A DNA stretch of 63,833 nt from Bacillota bacterium (GCA_023415635.1 JAEZJV010000050.1:1-63833); one strand, 5' to 3'. Counted from the first letter of the stretch, positions 9,060 through 17,593 are shown. Numbers and translations: made by a program. Notes: generated by a model from the sequence alone, not told the origin.

Positions 9060-9084
9060 GCTAGGTAACAGCTACTAGCTTTTT
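9060..9084 (+). terminator. Possible terminator after GH140-like gene
   Basis: GCTAG and CTAGC pair around a ten-base loop and are followed by TTTTTA. The stem is short, so this is a modest call. Confidence 0.45.
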
Positions 9085-9201
9085 ATGAAGAGTTCATAGA
9101 TAATCGGATATTGTAAATTAATCACGCATATTTAAAAGCATCCTAGAACTGGACATATTAATTGTTTGATTAATATAAGTTTAAATTTTTTAAGAAATTA
9201 A

Positions 9202-9230
9202 TTGACAAAAAATAGTGAATAATACATAAT
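9202..9230 (+). promoter_or_regulatory. Promoter for small membrane protein gene
   Basis: TTGACA at 9202 and CATAAT at 9225 are separated by 17 bases, a near-consensus sigma-A promoter about 40 bases ahead of the next start codon. Confidence 0.75.
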
Positions 9231-9269
9231 TATGTATATAACATTACCAAATTGAAGGAGGATCTATTA

Positions 9270-9521
9270 ATGGGAGTAGCATCACTGGTTCTTGGTATTA
9301 TTTCACTTATCATTGGATTATTTTCAGCCGGAGCATTGGGATGGTTAGGAGCAATTCTGGCAATAATCGGTATTGTATTAGGCGCATTGGGGCGGAAGAA
9401 TACTGAAAAGAAAGGTATTGCTACAGCCGGTTTAGTATGTTCTATTATCGGCATAGTTCTTTGCTTAATATTATACATAGCATGTGTGGCTTGCATCGGA
9501 GGATTAGCAAGCTTGGCATAA
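9270..9521 (+). CDS. Small two-segment membrane protein (DUF4190-like)
   Basis: An 83-residue, very hydrophobic protein with a Gly/Ile/Leu-rich first half, a short polar loop GRKNTEKKG around residue 45, and a second hydrophobic half. The repeat-like pattern (GIISLIIGLFSAGALGWLG, then GIVLGALGRK) resembles DUF4190-type proteins of unknown role. ATG at 9270 follows AAGGAGG by nine bases and replaces the TTG at 9252, which lies before that site. It has its own promoter and its own strong terminator, so it is a single-gene unit. Function is unknown. Confidence 0.75.
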   Translation: MGVASLVLGIISLIIGLFSAGALGWLGAILAIIGIVLGALGRKNTEKKGIATAGLVCSIIGIVLCLILYIACVACIGGLASLA

Positions 9522-9535
9522 TTTGACTTACCATA

Positions 9536-9570
9536 GGCTCCTACAAAATCCTTGTAGGAGCCATTTTTTT
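9536..9570 (+). terminator. Strong intrinsic terminator
   Basis: GGCTCCTACAA pairs perfectly with TTGTAGGAGCC around a five-base loop, followed by A and seven T residues. The ribosome binding site of the next gene starts immediately after the T run, so any readthrough into lgt passes this structure. Confidence 0.92.
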
Positions 9571-9579
9571 GGAGGTGTT

Positions 9580-10380
9580 ATGCAATTATATTTTGATATA
9601 TTGGATCATAAGTTACCATCATATGGACTGATGATAGTTATCGGTATTATACTCGCAAATTTGTTGGCATTATGTGTGTTAAAAAAATTCCGGCAGGAAT
9701 TAAACGACGTTATTATTCTAGAAGCTTATGCTTTTTTGGGAGGATTTTTTGGAGCAAAGCTATTATATTTCGCAGTTTCTTATAAACAAATAGAATGGAA
9801 AAGAATAACGGAAATTGAATATTTTAATCAGCTTATGCAGAGTGGTTTTGTGTTTTATGGTGGGCTTATATTAGCCCTTGTATTTGTACTTGGTGCTGGA
9901 CAACTTCATAAGCTTCCAGCAAAAGAGTTTTTAAGAGATTTTATTTTTTTAATTCCCCTCATACATTGCTTTGGAAGAATAGGTTGCTTTTTTGCAGGCT
10001 GCTGCTATGGAATTCCTTATGATGGAATAGGTGCAGTTGTTTTTCCTGAGCATTCCTTGGCAGTTCCCGGGGTGCCTCTTTATCCGGTACAGCTTGTTGA
10101 GGCAGTATTATTAATGCTTATTTCGTTGACTATCTTGATATTACGATTAAAACTTGCCTGGAAGTATACTGTTGAGACCTATCTCGTTGCTTATGGGATC
10201 GTTCGATTTATATTGGAATTTTATAGATATGACGATGCTAGAGGAGGTCTATATAAGGTTTCCACCTCTCAGTGGATTAGCTTATTGTTAATTGTGGCGG
10301 TTATAGTTAGTTTGCTTTATTCGAGACTAAAATTAAAACAAGAAAAAAAGACTTATAATGACTACAGAAACTTATCATAG
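9580..10380 (+). CDS. Lgt-family prolipoprotein diacylglyceryl transferase-like protein
   Basis: A 266-residue polytopic membrane protein of the Lgt family, with SYGLMIVIGIILAN at the first membrane segment and the signature HCFGRIGCFFAGCCYGIPY in the middle. Lgt transfers a diacylglyceryl group from phosphatidylglycerol to the lipobox cysteine of prelipoproteins. The usual signature is GRIGNFxNGE; this Cys-rich variant is seen in an Lgt-like subgroup and may have a different specificity. The conserved Arg of the signature and the C-terminal YGIVRFILEFYR segment are kept. ATG at 9580 is four bases after GGAGG. It is preceded directly by a terminator, and no own promoter is clear. Confidence 0.85.
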   Translation: MQLYFDILDHKLPSYGLMIVIGIILANLLALCVLKKFRQELNDVIILEAYAFLGGFFGAKLLYFAVSYKQIEWKRITEIEYFNQLMQSGFVFYGGLILALVFVLGAGQLHKLPAKEFLRDFIFLIPLIHCFGRIGCFFAGCCYGIPYDGIGAVVFPEHSLAVPGVPLYPVQLVEAVLLMLISLTILILRLKLAWKYTVETYLVAYGIVRFILEFYRYDDARGGLYKVSTSQWISLLLIVAVIVSLLYSRLKLKQEKKTYNDYRNLS

Positions 10381-10479
10381 CGGAATGCGAAGCGGCAGGC
10401 AATGAAGTTAAGTAAATACGGACTTTAATTCACAGTAAAAAGTATGATAGAAATACTAGCAAATAGCTACGCCATATTG

Positions 10480-10512
10480 TATAATAGTATGAAAAAATAC
10501 TTGGTGTACCAA
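10480..10512 (+). promoter_or_regulatory. TATAAT -10 and GntR-type operator for the GntR gene
   Basis: TATAAT at 10480 has no good -35. It is followed at 10501-10512 by TTGGTGTACCAA, a TTGGT-GT-ACCAA palindrome of the type bound by FadR/FCD-subfamily GntR regulators. It lies between the -10 and the ribosome binding site of the GntR gene, a position suited to autorepression. Confidence 0.65.
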
Positions 10513-10548
10513 AGAGTTAATACATGTGATGATTAGGGGGTATTCTTG

Positions 10549-11229
10549 ATGCCTATTCCAGAGAAAAAGGAAGACAAGCTAAGAGCATCTGCGAAAGAGA
10601 TTGTATATGATACGATAAAGAAATGGATTATTGAAGGTACGCTACGTCCTGGAGAGAAGCTTTTGGACGGGGAGATGGCAGATTATTTTTCCGTTAGCCG
10701 TACCCCGGTCAGAGAAGCGTTTCAGCTGCTTGAAGAACAAAAATTAATTAAGTCCTTTCCGGGGAAAGCAACTATTGTAACTGAAATTGAAACTGAAAAT
10801 ATAGATCAGTGGTATAAGCCTTTGATAGCGCTGCAGCGGTTGGCGGTAAAAATGGCAACAGAAAAAGGGACTCAAAGTGATTTTGCCGTATTAAAAGATA
10901 TTAATGTTAAATTTCAACAGGAAACAGAGAGAAAAGATATTGCAAATATAACAGATCTTGATAAAGAGTTTCATGATTATATTATCAATATAACAGGTAA
11001 TAGCTATATTATGAATTTCTGTGATACGTTGATGAGCCATGTTTTACGACTTGAATTTATGTTTTTTAAAAGAAATATCGATTTATCTGAATCTGTATCA
11101 GAGCACGAAAAGCTAATTTCTGCTATGGAACGAAAAGATGAATTTAGTGCAGACTTAATCATACAGCAGCATTGGAACAGAACGGTAATGCAGATACGAA
11201 ACATTATACAGACCAGTACTGGGATATAA
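10549..11229 (+). CDS. GntR family (FCD domain) transcriptional regulator
   Basis: A 226-residue regulator. The N-terminal winged helix reads YDTIKKWIIEGTLRPGEKL and SVSRTPVREAFQLLEEQKLI, the GntR hallmark. The C-terminal helical FCD domain has candidate metal/ligand residues in DKEFHDYI, SVSEHEKL and QQHWNR. FCD regulators usually sense small organic acids. ATG at 10549, eight bases after GGGGG, is chosen over TTG 10546. The nearby genes Lgt and RpiR are not obvious targets; a palindromic operator lies in its own leader. It might serve the divergent catabolic cluster that begins 6 kb downstream, but no second clear copy of the site was found there. Confidence 0.88.
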   Translation: MPIPEKKEDKLRASAKEIVYDTIKKWIIEGTLRPGEKLLDGEMADYFSVSRTPVREAFQLLEEQKLIKSFPGKATIVTEIETENIDQWYKPLIALQRLAVKMATEKGTQSDFAVLKDINVKFQQETERKDIANITDLDKEFHDYIINITGNSYIMNFCDTLMSHVLRLEFMFFKRNIDLSESVSEHEKLISAMERKDEFSADLIIQQHWNRTVMQIRNIIQTSTGI

Positions 11230-11379
11230 GAGATAGAATAATCAATGAAATAATTATATTTGATAACATGATTTGATATTTATAGATATAATAATGAGTG
11301 TGTAGTAAAGCAGGATAAAATTGATTAATTACTAATGGACATCAATAAATTGAATGTTACAATTCACATTAATTAAAAT

Positions 11380-11425
11380 GAGGCTATGTAAGTCATTCCA
11401 TCATAAGGATGATTTACATAGCCTC
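11380..11425. terminator. Bidirectional terminator-like hairpin between convergent regulator genes
   Basis: GAGGCTATGTAA pairs with TTACATAGCCTC, with further pairing inside the loop. It sits between the stop codons of the rightward GntR gene and the leftward RpiR gene. T-rich sequence follows on the minus strand. Confidence 0.75.
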
Positions 11426-11447
11426 TGTTATGCAATTTATCAAAATT

Positions 11448-12293
11448 CTAGATTCCAAGATAAAAGCTTTGACTTAGGATTTCCTCGATTTGAGATAAGG
11501 TTTTTCTTGATTTGTCAGGATTCTTTGAAGCACATGCATTTGCAATATAATTGATTAGACAAAGAGGTGCTGCAAATGAATTCTTAAAGGATATCCCTGA
11601 TACGGCACATGGAAGGATAATATCACCATAACCTTCTACCATGGAGTAATTAGTGCTGGTAAATAAAATAATCTTTACGTTATATGCCTTTAGCCAGGAT
11701 ATTAGGGTAGTAGTGGTTTTAGAATAGCGGGGGAATAAAAATGCAAGGCATACATCGCCTTTACCTGCGCTTACCACTTCCTCCGGATAAATCATACCGA
11801 CTGCTTGAATTAATTTAACATTTTTCATAATCTGAGCTAACCTTGAGGTGGCATAATGAGCCAGCGAAAAGGAACTACGCAATCCTAGTATATATACTTG
11901 ATTGGCGTTATAGATAGCATCGATTGTATTTTTTAAATCAGCATCGGATATAAGCTCCATGGTATCATGAATGTTTTTAATATCATTCTCGAAGGAGTCT
12001 TTCATTAACTGATCGCTGCTTCTGTTCTTATTCTGATGTATTCTATCGGGTAAAGAGGATTTGTTAATAATGTTTCTCTGAATATCCTTTTGCATGTCTG
12101 AGAAACCGGAATAACCCAATTCTCTTGCAAAACGAATGATGGTTGTGGTGCTGACATTAATCTTATCTGCTAGTTCCTTTAAAGTATCAAAAGCAACATT
12201 TTCCATATTCTCCATAATATAGTTTGCAACGATTGTTTGATTTCTGGAAAAGGAATTCATTTTAGCAGGTATTCTGCTTTGGAAACTGCTCAT
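11448..12293 (-). CDS. RpiR/MurR family transcriptional regulator
   Basis: A 281-residue RpiR-type regulator. The N-terminal helix-turn-helix reads LADKINVSTTTIIRFARELG, and the C-terminal part is a SIS sugar-isomerase domain with ADLKNTIDAIYNANQVYILG and a downstream Ser/Thr-rich ligand loop (RYSKTTTTLISWLKAY). RpiR regulators normally respond to phosphorylated sugars or sugar-acid derivatives. ATG at 12293 follows GAAAGGAG and is preferred to the longer frame. It is the last gene of a leftward operon that begins with glycerate kinase, so a phosphorylated intermediate of that pathway is a sensible ligand. It probably controls the divergent promoters at 17.5-18.2 kb. Confidence 0.9.
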   Translation of the reverse strand: MSSFQSRIPAKMNSFSRNQTIVANYIMENMENVAFDTLKELADKINVSTTTIIRFARELGYSGFSDMQKDIQRNIINKSSLPDRIHQNKNRSSDQLMKDSFENDIKNIHDTMELISDADLKNTIDAIYNANQVYILGLRSSFSLAHYATSRLAQIMKNVKLIQAVGMIYPEEVVSAGKGDVCLAFLFPRYSKTTTTLISWLKAYNVKIILFTSTNYSMVEGYGDIILPCAVSGISFKNSFAAPLCLINYIANACASKNPDKSRKTLSQIEEILSQSFYLGI

Positions 12294-12434
12294 TTTTGCT
12301 CTCCTTTCTACGCTTTTGTAACCGAGAAGCAACGTGCTCTATATAATAAATTATAGAGGTTCAATAAGCAAAAGTCAATATATAGGGAATTTATGGATGC
12401 AGACGTTAATTCATTATGCTGAAATATATCATGA

Positions 12435-13094
12435 TCAGAGGGCAGTTACGGGATTAACCTGTGAGGTCATCAGTGTAGCAAATGAGGTTTTATTAACTCG
12501 GTCTTGATCAGTGATATAATGAATATCGAGGAGATAAGGGGATTCAATCCCGTTGTTAATGTAGTTTATTTCTGATAAAATATAATCCCATTTTGATAAA
12601 TAGGCTTTCAATTCCGCAAAATGAGGTTGATCCTCAGCAATATAAATAAGGATGTCAATATCACTCCCCTGTGTTGCAGTCATAGCATTCGTGCTTCCAA
12701 ATAAATATATTCCTTTAATTCCAAAATAAGAGCGTTGGATATTCTGGGCGATCTTAACAGCCATGTTATACCGCCATTCCCAGCCTTTAAGATCAAAATA
12801 GCTTGTGCCAATCTTATTAACTGATTTGTTTGAACATAGGGTATGTCTTTTAAGGAAAGGGTATTTTCCGATAAACTGAAGATAGGCTTCATACTTTTGT
12901 TCGATTTCATACAAAGAGTAATCTTTTTTAAACAGCAGTCTAGATAAATTCTTCATATAATCTTCATATATCCATTGGAGGAAGGATGCTGAAAGCTGGT
13001 CTGCAGGAATACTATATAATGCCAAATCAAAAAACCATTGTTTTACCGCACGGGAAGTCAATGTAGGTGTAGTTTTTATAAGAGCAGAAGACAT
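12435..13094 (-). CDS. Nucleotidyltransferase-domain protein in catabolic operon
   Basis: A 219-residue protein whose C-terminal half carries the nucleotidyltransferase motif GSTNAMTATQGSDIDILIYI, that is GS-x10-DxD, expected to bind metal and transfer a nucleotide. The N-terminal half is helical, with SFLQWIYEDYMKNLSRLL, and I do not recognise it. ATG at 13094 has GAAAGGGT seven bases upstream. The gene lies between glutamate dehydrogenase and the RpiR regulator in the same leftward operon. A nucleotidyltransferase is unexpected in such a pathway; it could modify a protein (as GlnE and GlnD do), act on a small molecule, or be an antibiotic-type enzyme. The sequence does not decide. Confidence 0.75.
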   Translation of the reverse strand: MSSALIKTTPTLTSRAVKQWFFDLALYSIPADQLSASFLQWIYEDYMKNLSRLLFKKDYSLYEIEQKYEAYLQFIGKYPFLKRHTLCSNKSVNKIGTSYFDLKGWEWRYNMAVKIAQNIQRSYFGIKGIYLFGSTNAMTATQGSDIDILIYIAEDQPHFAELKAYLSKWDYILSEINYINNGIESPYLLDIHYITDQDRVNKTSFATLMTSQVNPVTAL

Positions 13095-13152
13095 AGTAAA
13101 ACACCCTTTCATCATATACAATTGAATTGATTGTGTAATCTATCAGGGAAGG

Positions 13153-13185
13153 AGATCCACTCCTGAGTAGTTAAGGAGTGGATCT
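13153..13185 (-). other. Intercistronic hairpin between gdh and nucleotidyltransferase genes
   Basis: AGATCCACTCCT and AGGAGTGGATCT form a perfect 12-base-pair stem around nine bases. No T run follows in the direction of transcription, so it looks like an mRNA processing or stability element rather than a terminator. Confidence 0.7.
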
Positions 13186-13235
13186 AAATCATCGGTAATT
13201 CCGATGCCTATATGGAAATGTCTTAACTATGGCTT

Positions 13236-14495
13236 TTACGGCCAGATTCCTCTGGATTTCTTGGCATCAATCACACGTTTAATTGCGATGAGATAAGCTC
13301 CCTGTCGGAGGGATGTATTCTTATTCTCAGCCATTTCACATACTGATTCAAAGGCACTGGTCATTATTGCTTCCAGTCTGCAATTGACATCTTCCTTTGT
13401 CCAATATAGAGATTGTATGTTCTGAACCCATTCAAAATAGGATACGATAACACCGCCTGTATTTGCTAATATATCAGGAACAATCGTAACCCCTTTATTA
13501 GTCAATATTTCATCAGCCTCCATGGTAGTAGGTCCGTTGGCAGCTTCTACGATAATCTTAGCTTTAATATTATTTACGTTATCCTTATTGATTTGGTTTT
13601 CCAGAGCTGCAGGAATTAACACGGTGGTCTCTAGCTCCAGTAACTCCTTGTTATTAATGACTGTTGCATCAGTATCAAAATCCTTGAGTAAATTTTTCTT
13701 GGATTGGCTGAGATAATGATAAATACTTGGGATATCAAGGCCGTTCGGATTATACAAACCGCAGGAAACATCGCTCACAGCAATGACCTTCATACCTGCT
13801 TCGTGTAATAGCAGGGCGGCGATGCTGCCTACATTACCCATACCCTGAACTATTAAGGAAGAACCCTCTATCGGGATGTTTTTATATTTTAGGATATTCT
13901 TTGTGATAATACTCACTCCATATCCTGTAGCTTCGTTTCTGCCTAAGGAACCACCCAGAGAGATAGGCTTTCCGGTTACAACTCCGGGTACTGCATGTCC
14001 TTTTAACATGCTGTAGGTGTCCATAATCCAGCCCATGATTTCGGGAGTTGTTCCAACATCAGGTGCGGGGATGTCCTGATCAGGTCCTATTAGGGGAGCA
14101 ATTGCTGAAGTAAAACGGCGGGTAATTCTAGAGAGTTCTCCGCATGACAGCTTGGAAGGATCACAGATGACACCTCCTTTTCCTCCACCGTAAGGGATAT
14201 CGACAACAGCACATTTGAAGGTCATCCATGCAGATAGGGCCTTTACTTCATCCTCATTTACGTTATAATGATAGCGAATTCCGCCCTTTGCAGGACCTCT
14301 TGAGGTAGAGTGTTGAATTCGAAAGCCTTCAAAAACTCTTACAGTTCCATCATCCATAGTAACAGGAATAGATACCTTTAATTCTCTTTCCGGATATTTT
14401 ATTGCTTCATAATCATTGCTGCTATAACCAAGCATATTAGCGGTCTTATCTATAATACTAAGTACTTCTTCATATGGATTATAACCTTTTGACAT
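13236..14495 (-). CDS. Glu/Leu/Phe/Val dehydrogenase family protein, glutamate dehydrogenase-like
   Basis: A 419-residue member of the Glu/Leu/Phe/Val dehydrogenase family. It has RIQHSTSRGPAKGGIRYH and VDIPYGGGKGGVICDP with the catalytic and substrate-binding lysines, GPDQDIPAPDVGT with the catalytic Asp, and the Rossmann motif VQGMGNVGSIAA. It should interconvert an L-amino acid (most likely glutamate) and its 2-oxo acid with NAD(P)H. ATG at 14495 follows AAGGAAGG. It is the third gene of the leftward operon. A weak promoter-like TATAAT lies in the 200-base gap before it. In this setting it could recycle the ammonia released by the deaminating enzyme of the rightward operon. Confidence 0.9.
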   Translation of the reverse strand: MSKGYNPYEEVLSIIDKTANMLGYSSNDYEAIKYPERELKVSIPVTMDDGTVRVFEGFRIQHSTSRGPAKGGIRYHYNVNEDEVKALSAWMTFKCAVVDIPYGGGKGGVICDPSKLSCGELSRITRRFTSAIAPLIGPDQDIPAPDVGTTPEIMGWIMDTYSMLKGHAVPGVVTGKPISLGGSLGRNEATGYGVSIITKNILKYKNIPIEGSSLIVQGMGNVGSIAALLLHEAGMKVIAVSDVSCGLYNPNGLDIPSIYHYLSQSKKNLLKDFDTDATVINNKELLELETTVLIPAALENQINKDNVNNIKAKIIVEAANGPTTMEADEILTNKGVTIVPDILANTGGVIVSYFEWVQNIQSLYWTKEDVNCRLEAIMTSAFESVCEMAENKNTSLRQGAYLIAIKRVIDAKKSRGIWP

Positions 14496-14695
14496 TATTA
14501 TACCTTCCTTCTGATGCATATATATTTTGACTATCTGTGTTTTTTCGTATTATATAGTAAGCTGGGTAGCTTTACATAATTAAGTTTGTTATGCTTTGTT
14601 TCGATGACAAGCAGTGCGCGCCTGCTGCTATGTCAATGAACTGATACTCACATTAACTATACTTGGGATACGTTGATTATGTGAGCTGATATATA

Positions 14696-15970
14696 TTAAA
14701 ATTTAATAATATCCGATATGTCAGCAAGCTTACAGCCTGGGTTTAAATCACAAGCGCGCATTAAAAAATTAAGTTTTTCAATACGCTCACCTGACTTAGG
14801 ACAACCATTTTTGATAAAGCCAACCTGCAGACCCACGGCCAAGTCCATCACGACGTCATTAATAACGCCGCCTGAACGACCTGAAGGAACAGCTAGTAGA
14901 CCATGTTCCTTAGCAAAATAATATGTATCCAGAGCTTCCGTTATCGTTCCTACCTGATTTGGCTTAAGGATAAAGCCATCAATGGAATGATTTTCATAGG
15001 CCTTTATCAATCTTTCTTTATTCGTAACGATATAATCATCACCCAAAAGAATTGACCTTGTTATTTGTTCTTTGGCTTTTTTATAGCCGTCCCAGTCATT
15101 TTCATCGAGTAAATCCTCAATAAAAACAAAATTATATTTTTCTGTAAGACCCTTCACATATGAAATTAACTCCTCGGAGGAGATACGTTTCTGTTTTAAA
15201 TAGTAGGTGTTGGTTTTTGCATCATACATCTCGCTGGAAGCGCAGTCTAAGCAGAAGCCGAATTTGTCGCGATATCCACAGATATTGATGGCATCATTAA
15301 TGATATCTAATATTTCCTCCGGGTCTTCGGTGAATGCAGCATAGCCATAGGAATTGGCAACCTCTGGAGTTTTACCTAAATATTTTGTCAGAACATTCTT
15401 CAATTCCTGGAAGGTGTTAACACTGATTTCGACTGCTTCATAAATAGTATCTGCGTTATAGGGCATTATAATAAATTCGTTAAAGGGCTGAGTTACTGTT
15501 GCATAATGTCCGCCATTTATTACGTTGAAGCTAGGGATGGGAACCGTTTTGATTTTTCCCTTAGCAAGATATTCGTACAAGGGGACCTTGTGAGTTTTTG
15601 CAGCCGCTCTAAAGCATGCGATGGAAGTAGAATAGATTGTGTTTCCGCCCAGGTTTTCTTTGCGAGGTGTACCATCCAGTTCAATCATGAGATTATCCAG
15701 GGTACGTTGATCGGTGACATCCTTACCGATAAGGGTCGGAGCGATGATACTATTTACTTTATCCACTGCATTATGAACACTAAGCCCATGGTATTCTGAA
15801 GGGTTGTTGTCTCTTAGAACATGGGATTCGTACATTCCGACAGAGGAACCGGTTGGAGCAGATCCTCGGCCAAGAATCCCATCCTCAGTGATTACATCCA
15901 CTTCAACCATGGGACGGCATTTGCAGTCGATGGTTTGTCTGGCTTGGATTGACTTAATTCTTGAATACAT
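14696..15970 (-). CDS. Enolase paralogue with altered active site
   Basis: A 424-residue protein that aligns with enolase from end to end. It keeps the metal ligands in LDCASSE (Asp242), IEDLLDENDW (Glu285) and LGDDYIVTN (Asp311/312), the base lysine in LKPNQVGT (Lys336), Lys399, and the Glu of NEFIIMP (Glu165). However, the canonical VGDEGGFAP loop is replaced by ANSYGYAAF, so the catalytic acid Glu is Gly209. The His of SHRSGE is Gly364 (PSGRSGG), the loop GGEHADN is GGHYATV, and SRGNP is CKCRP. It is therefore unlikely to be the housekeeping enolase and may act on a relative of 2-phosphoglycerate. ATG at 15970 has AGGAG upstream. Its operon partner is glycerate kinase. Confidence 0.85.
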   Translation of the reverse strand: MYSRIKSIQARQTIDCKCRPMVEVDVITEDGILGRGSAPTGSSVGMYESHVLRDNNPSEYHGLSVHNAVDKVNSIIAPTLIGKDVTDQRTLDNLMIELDGTPRKENLGGNTIYSTSIACFRAAAKTHKVPLYEYLAKGKIKTVPIPSFNVINGGHYATVTQPFNEFIIMPYNADTIYEAVEISVNTFQELKNVLTKYLGKTPEVANSYGYAAFTEDPEEILDIINDAINICGYRDKFGFCLDCASSEMYDAKTNTYYLKQKRISSEELISYVKGLTEKYNFVFIEDLLDENDWDGYKKAKEQITRSILLGDDYIVTNKERLIKAYENHSIDGFILKPNQVGTITEALDTYYFAKEHGLLAVPSGRSGGVINDVVMDLAVGLQVGFIKNGCPKSGERIEKLNFLMRACDLNPGCKLADISDIIKF

Positions 15971-16039
15971 TATAAACACTCCTTGTTTTCTTTCTGCTAG
16001 TCATTTATGTAACGAAAACCTGATCCTTTTGGGGGAGAA

Positions 16040-16068
16040 CCTGGCGGAGGTTAGGTAGATCCGCCAGG
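16040..16068 (-). other. Intercistronic hairpin between glycerate kinase and enolase-like genes
   Basis: CCTGGCGGA and TCCGCCAGG form a nine-base-pair GC-rich stem with an eleven-base loop, in the 146-base gap between the two genes. No T run follows on the minus strand, so complete termination is not expected. Confidence 0.65.
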
Positions 16069-16116
16069 CAAGCCATGGTCAATGACTTAGAATTTCGAGT
16101 TTTCGTAATTGGCTAA

Positions 16117-17526
16117 TTATTTACTATCAGGAATATACAGTACATTAAAGTCACAAAGATTTGTGCCTGTATTTCCGGTCATTACGGTATTTCCCAGTTG
16201 CTCTAGGGCTTCGTAGCAGGCATGCCCTCTTAATGCATCATATAAGTTAACACCTTCATTGATAGCTTTATTCAGTGTTGTGGAATCAGTAATGCCTCCA
16301 GCTACAGGGGTAGTACCGTCAGTTCCCTCAGAGTCGATGGAAAGCATACATGCACCCTTTGTCTTGGCAGCAGCAATAGCAAACCCTACAGTAAGTTCTT
16401 GACCGGGACCACCATGTCCGGTAATCTCGCTGTTATTTAATATCTTAGTGGTTGTCTCGCCGGAGCTTAGAATTACACAGGGCGGCTTGATCGGGTTGCC
16501 ATAGGCCTGGATCTCGCGTGCAATAGAAGCGAAAATGGTACCGGCATCCTTACTTTCCCCCTCAAGGAAGGAAGATAAAATAATTGCGGGTATACCCATC
16601 TCCTCTGAAATTTCTTTAGCATAAATGCAGGAATCGGGTAAGGTGTTTAAAAGAAAATAGGTGTTATTAGGGAAAGCTTTCGGAGTCTCCCCTTCAGGAC
16701 CCACATTCATAAGATAATCCACAACGGATTTTGGAAGGCGGTCAGCCACGTTATAATCCCGTATCACGCGTCTAGCATCCTCGAGCGTAGTTTTGTCCGG
16801 ACCCATAGGTGTGCTTGCGTACTTGGCATAGGGTACACCGATGTCTCCGGTTGCAGGAGTTCCAACTGCATCACTGATTCCAAAGCCAATTAATTCAGCT
16901 CCTGCTGCTTCAATCCTTTTTGCCAGCATACCACCGTTCATTTGAGAAATATGTCTTCGAATTGCGTTAATCTCATAAATCCCTGCACCGGATTTTAACA
17001 TAACATCAGTGGTGTCAATCTCATCTTGTAGGCTGATGCCTTCAACAGGACAGCTCATAAGTGCAGAGCTTCCTCCGCTGATTACCACAATGAATAAATC
17101 ATCAGGACCGGAGGCATCTACTAATTTAAGTATTTCTTTGCAGGCAAGATATCCGGTTTCATTAGGAAGAGGATGTCCTCCGACATAAACCTCGGTTTTA
17201 TTAAAGACATCAGTGTCTTCTAATACCTTTACTATAGTGATTCCTCTGGTTAATCTATCGCCAAGGATATCATCGATGGCTTTGGCCATATGGTTGCAGG
17301 CTTTTCCTGCACCAAGAAGGTAGACATTTCTTTTCTTGGAAAGATCCCAGCTTTTCGTACCGATATGCAATATATCGCCATCCATATAAGTTATACTTCT
17401 TATTCTTTCGTAAGCATCCAAACGTTTCAAGGTTTTTTCTGTGATCGATAATACAATTTTTCTTGACTCCACATCACCGTCAGAAATTAATTCGTTATAA
17501 TTTCGTATTTTTGCGAACGGTTGCAT
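16117..17526 (-). CDS. Glycerate 2-kinase (DUF4147/MOFRL type)
   Basis: A 469-residue member of the GckA/MOFRL glycerate kinase family. It shows VYLLGAGKACNHMAKAI, GGHPLPNETG, VISGGSSALMSCP, INAIRRHISQMNGGML and, in the C-terminal MOFRL domain, SSGETT, GHGGPGQEL and DSEGTDGTTPVAGG. These enzymes use ATP to make 2-phosphoglycerate from D-glycerate. ATG at 17526 follows AGGAGGCC. It is the first gene of the leftward operon, driven by a consensus promoter about 70 bases upstream, and is followed by the enolase paralogue. The pairing suggests that a glycerate-like acid is phosphorylated and then processed further. Confidence 0.9.
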   Translation of the reverse strand: MQPFAKIRNYNELISDGDVESRKIVLSITEKTLKRLDAYERIRSITYMDGDILHIGTKSWDLSKKRNVYLLGAGKACNHMAKAIDDILGDRLTRGITIVKVLEDTDVFNKTEVYVGGHPLPNETGYLACKEILKLVDASGPDDLFIVVISGGSSALMSCPVEGISLQDEIDTTDVMLKSGAGIYEINAIRRHISQMNGGMLAKRIEAAGAELIGFGISDAVGTPATGDIGVPYAKYASTPMGPDKTTLEDARRVIRDYNVADRLPKSVVDYLMNVGPEGETPKAFPNNTYFLLNTLPDSCIYAKEISEEMGIPAIILSSFLEGESKDAGTIFASIAREIQAYGNPIKPPCVILSSGETTTKILNNSEITGHGGPGQELTVGFAIAAAKTKGACMLSIDSEGTDGTTPVAGGITDSTTLNKAINEGVNLYDALRGHACYEALEQLGNTVMTGNTGTNLCDFNVLYIPDSK

Positions 17527-17593
17527 TTTTAGGCCTCCTTATACTGTGTTACATTAGAACCATACATAACAACATGTACCATATGATACTTAT

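Noticed and set aside
14696..15970. Housekeeping enolase (eno)
   Set aside because: The catalytic Glu of the GDEGG loop and the His of SHRSG are replaced, and the gene is in a catabolic operon rather than a glycolytic one.
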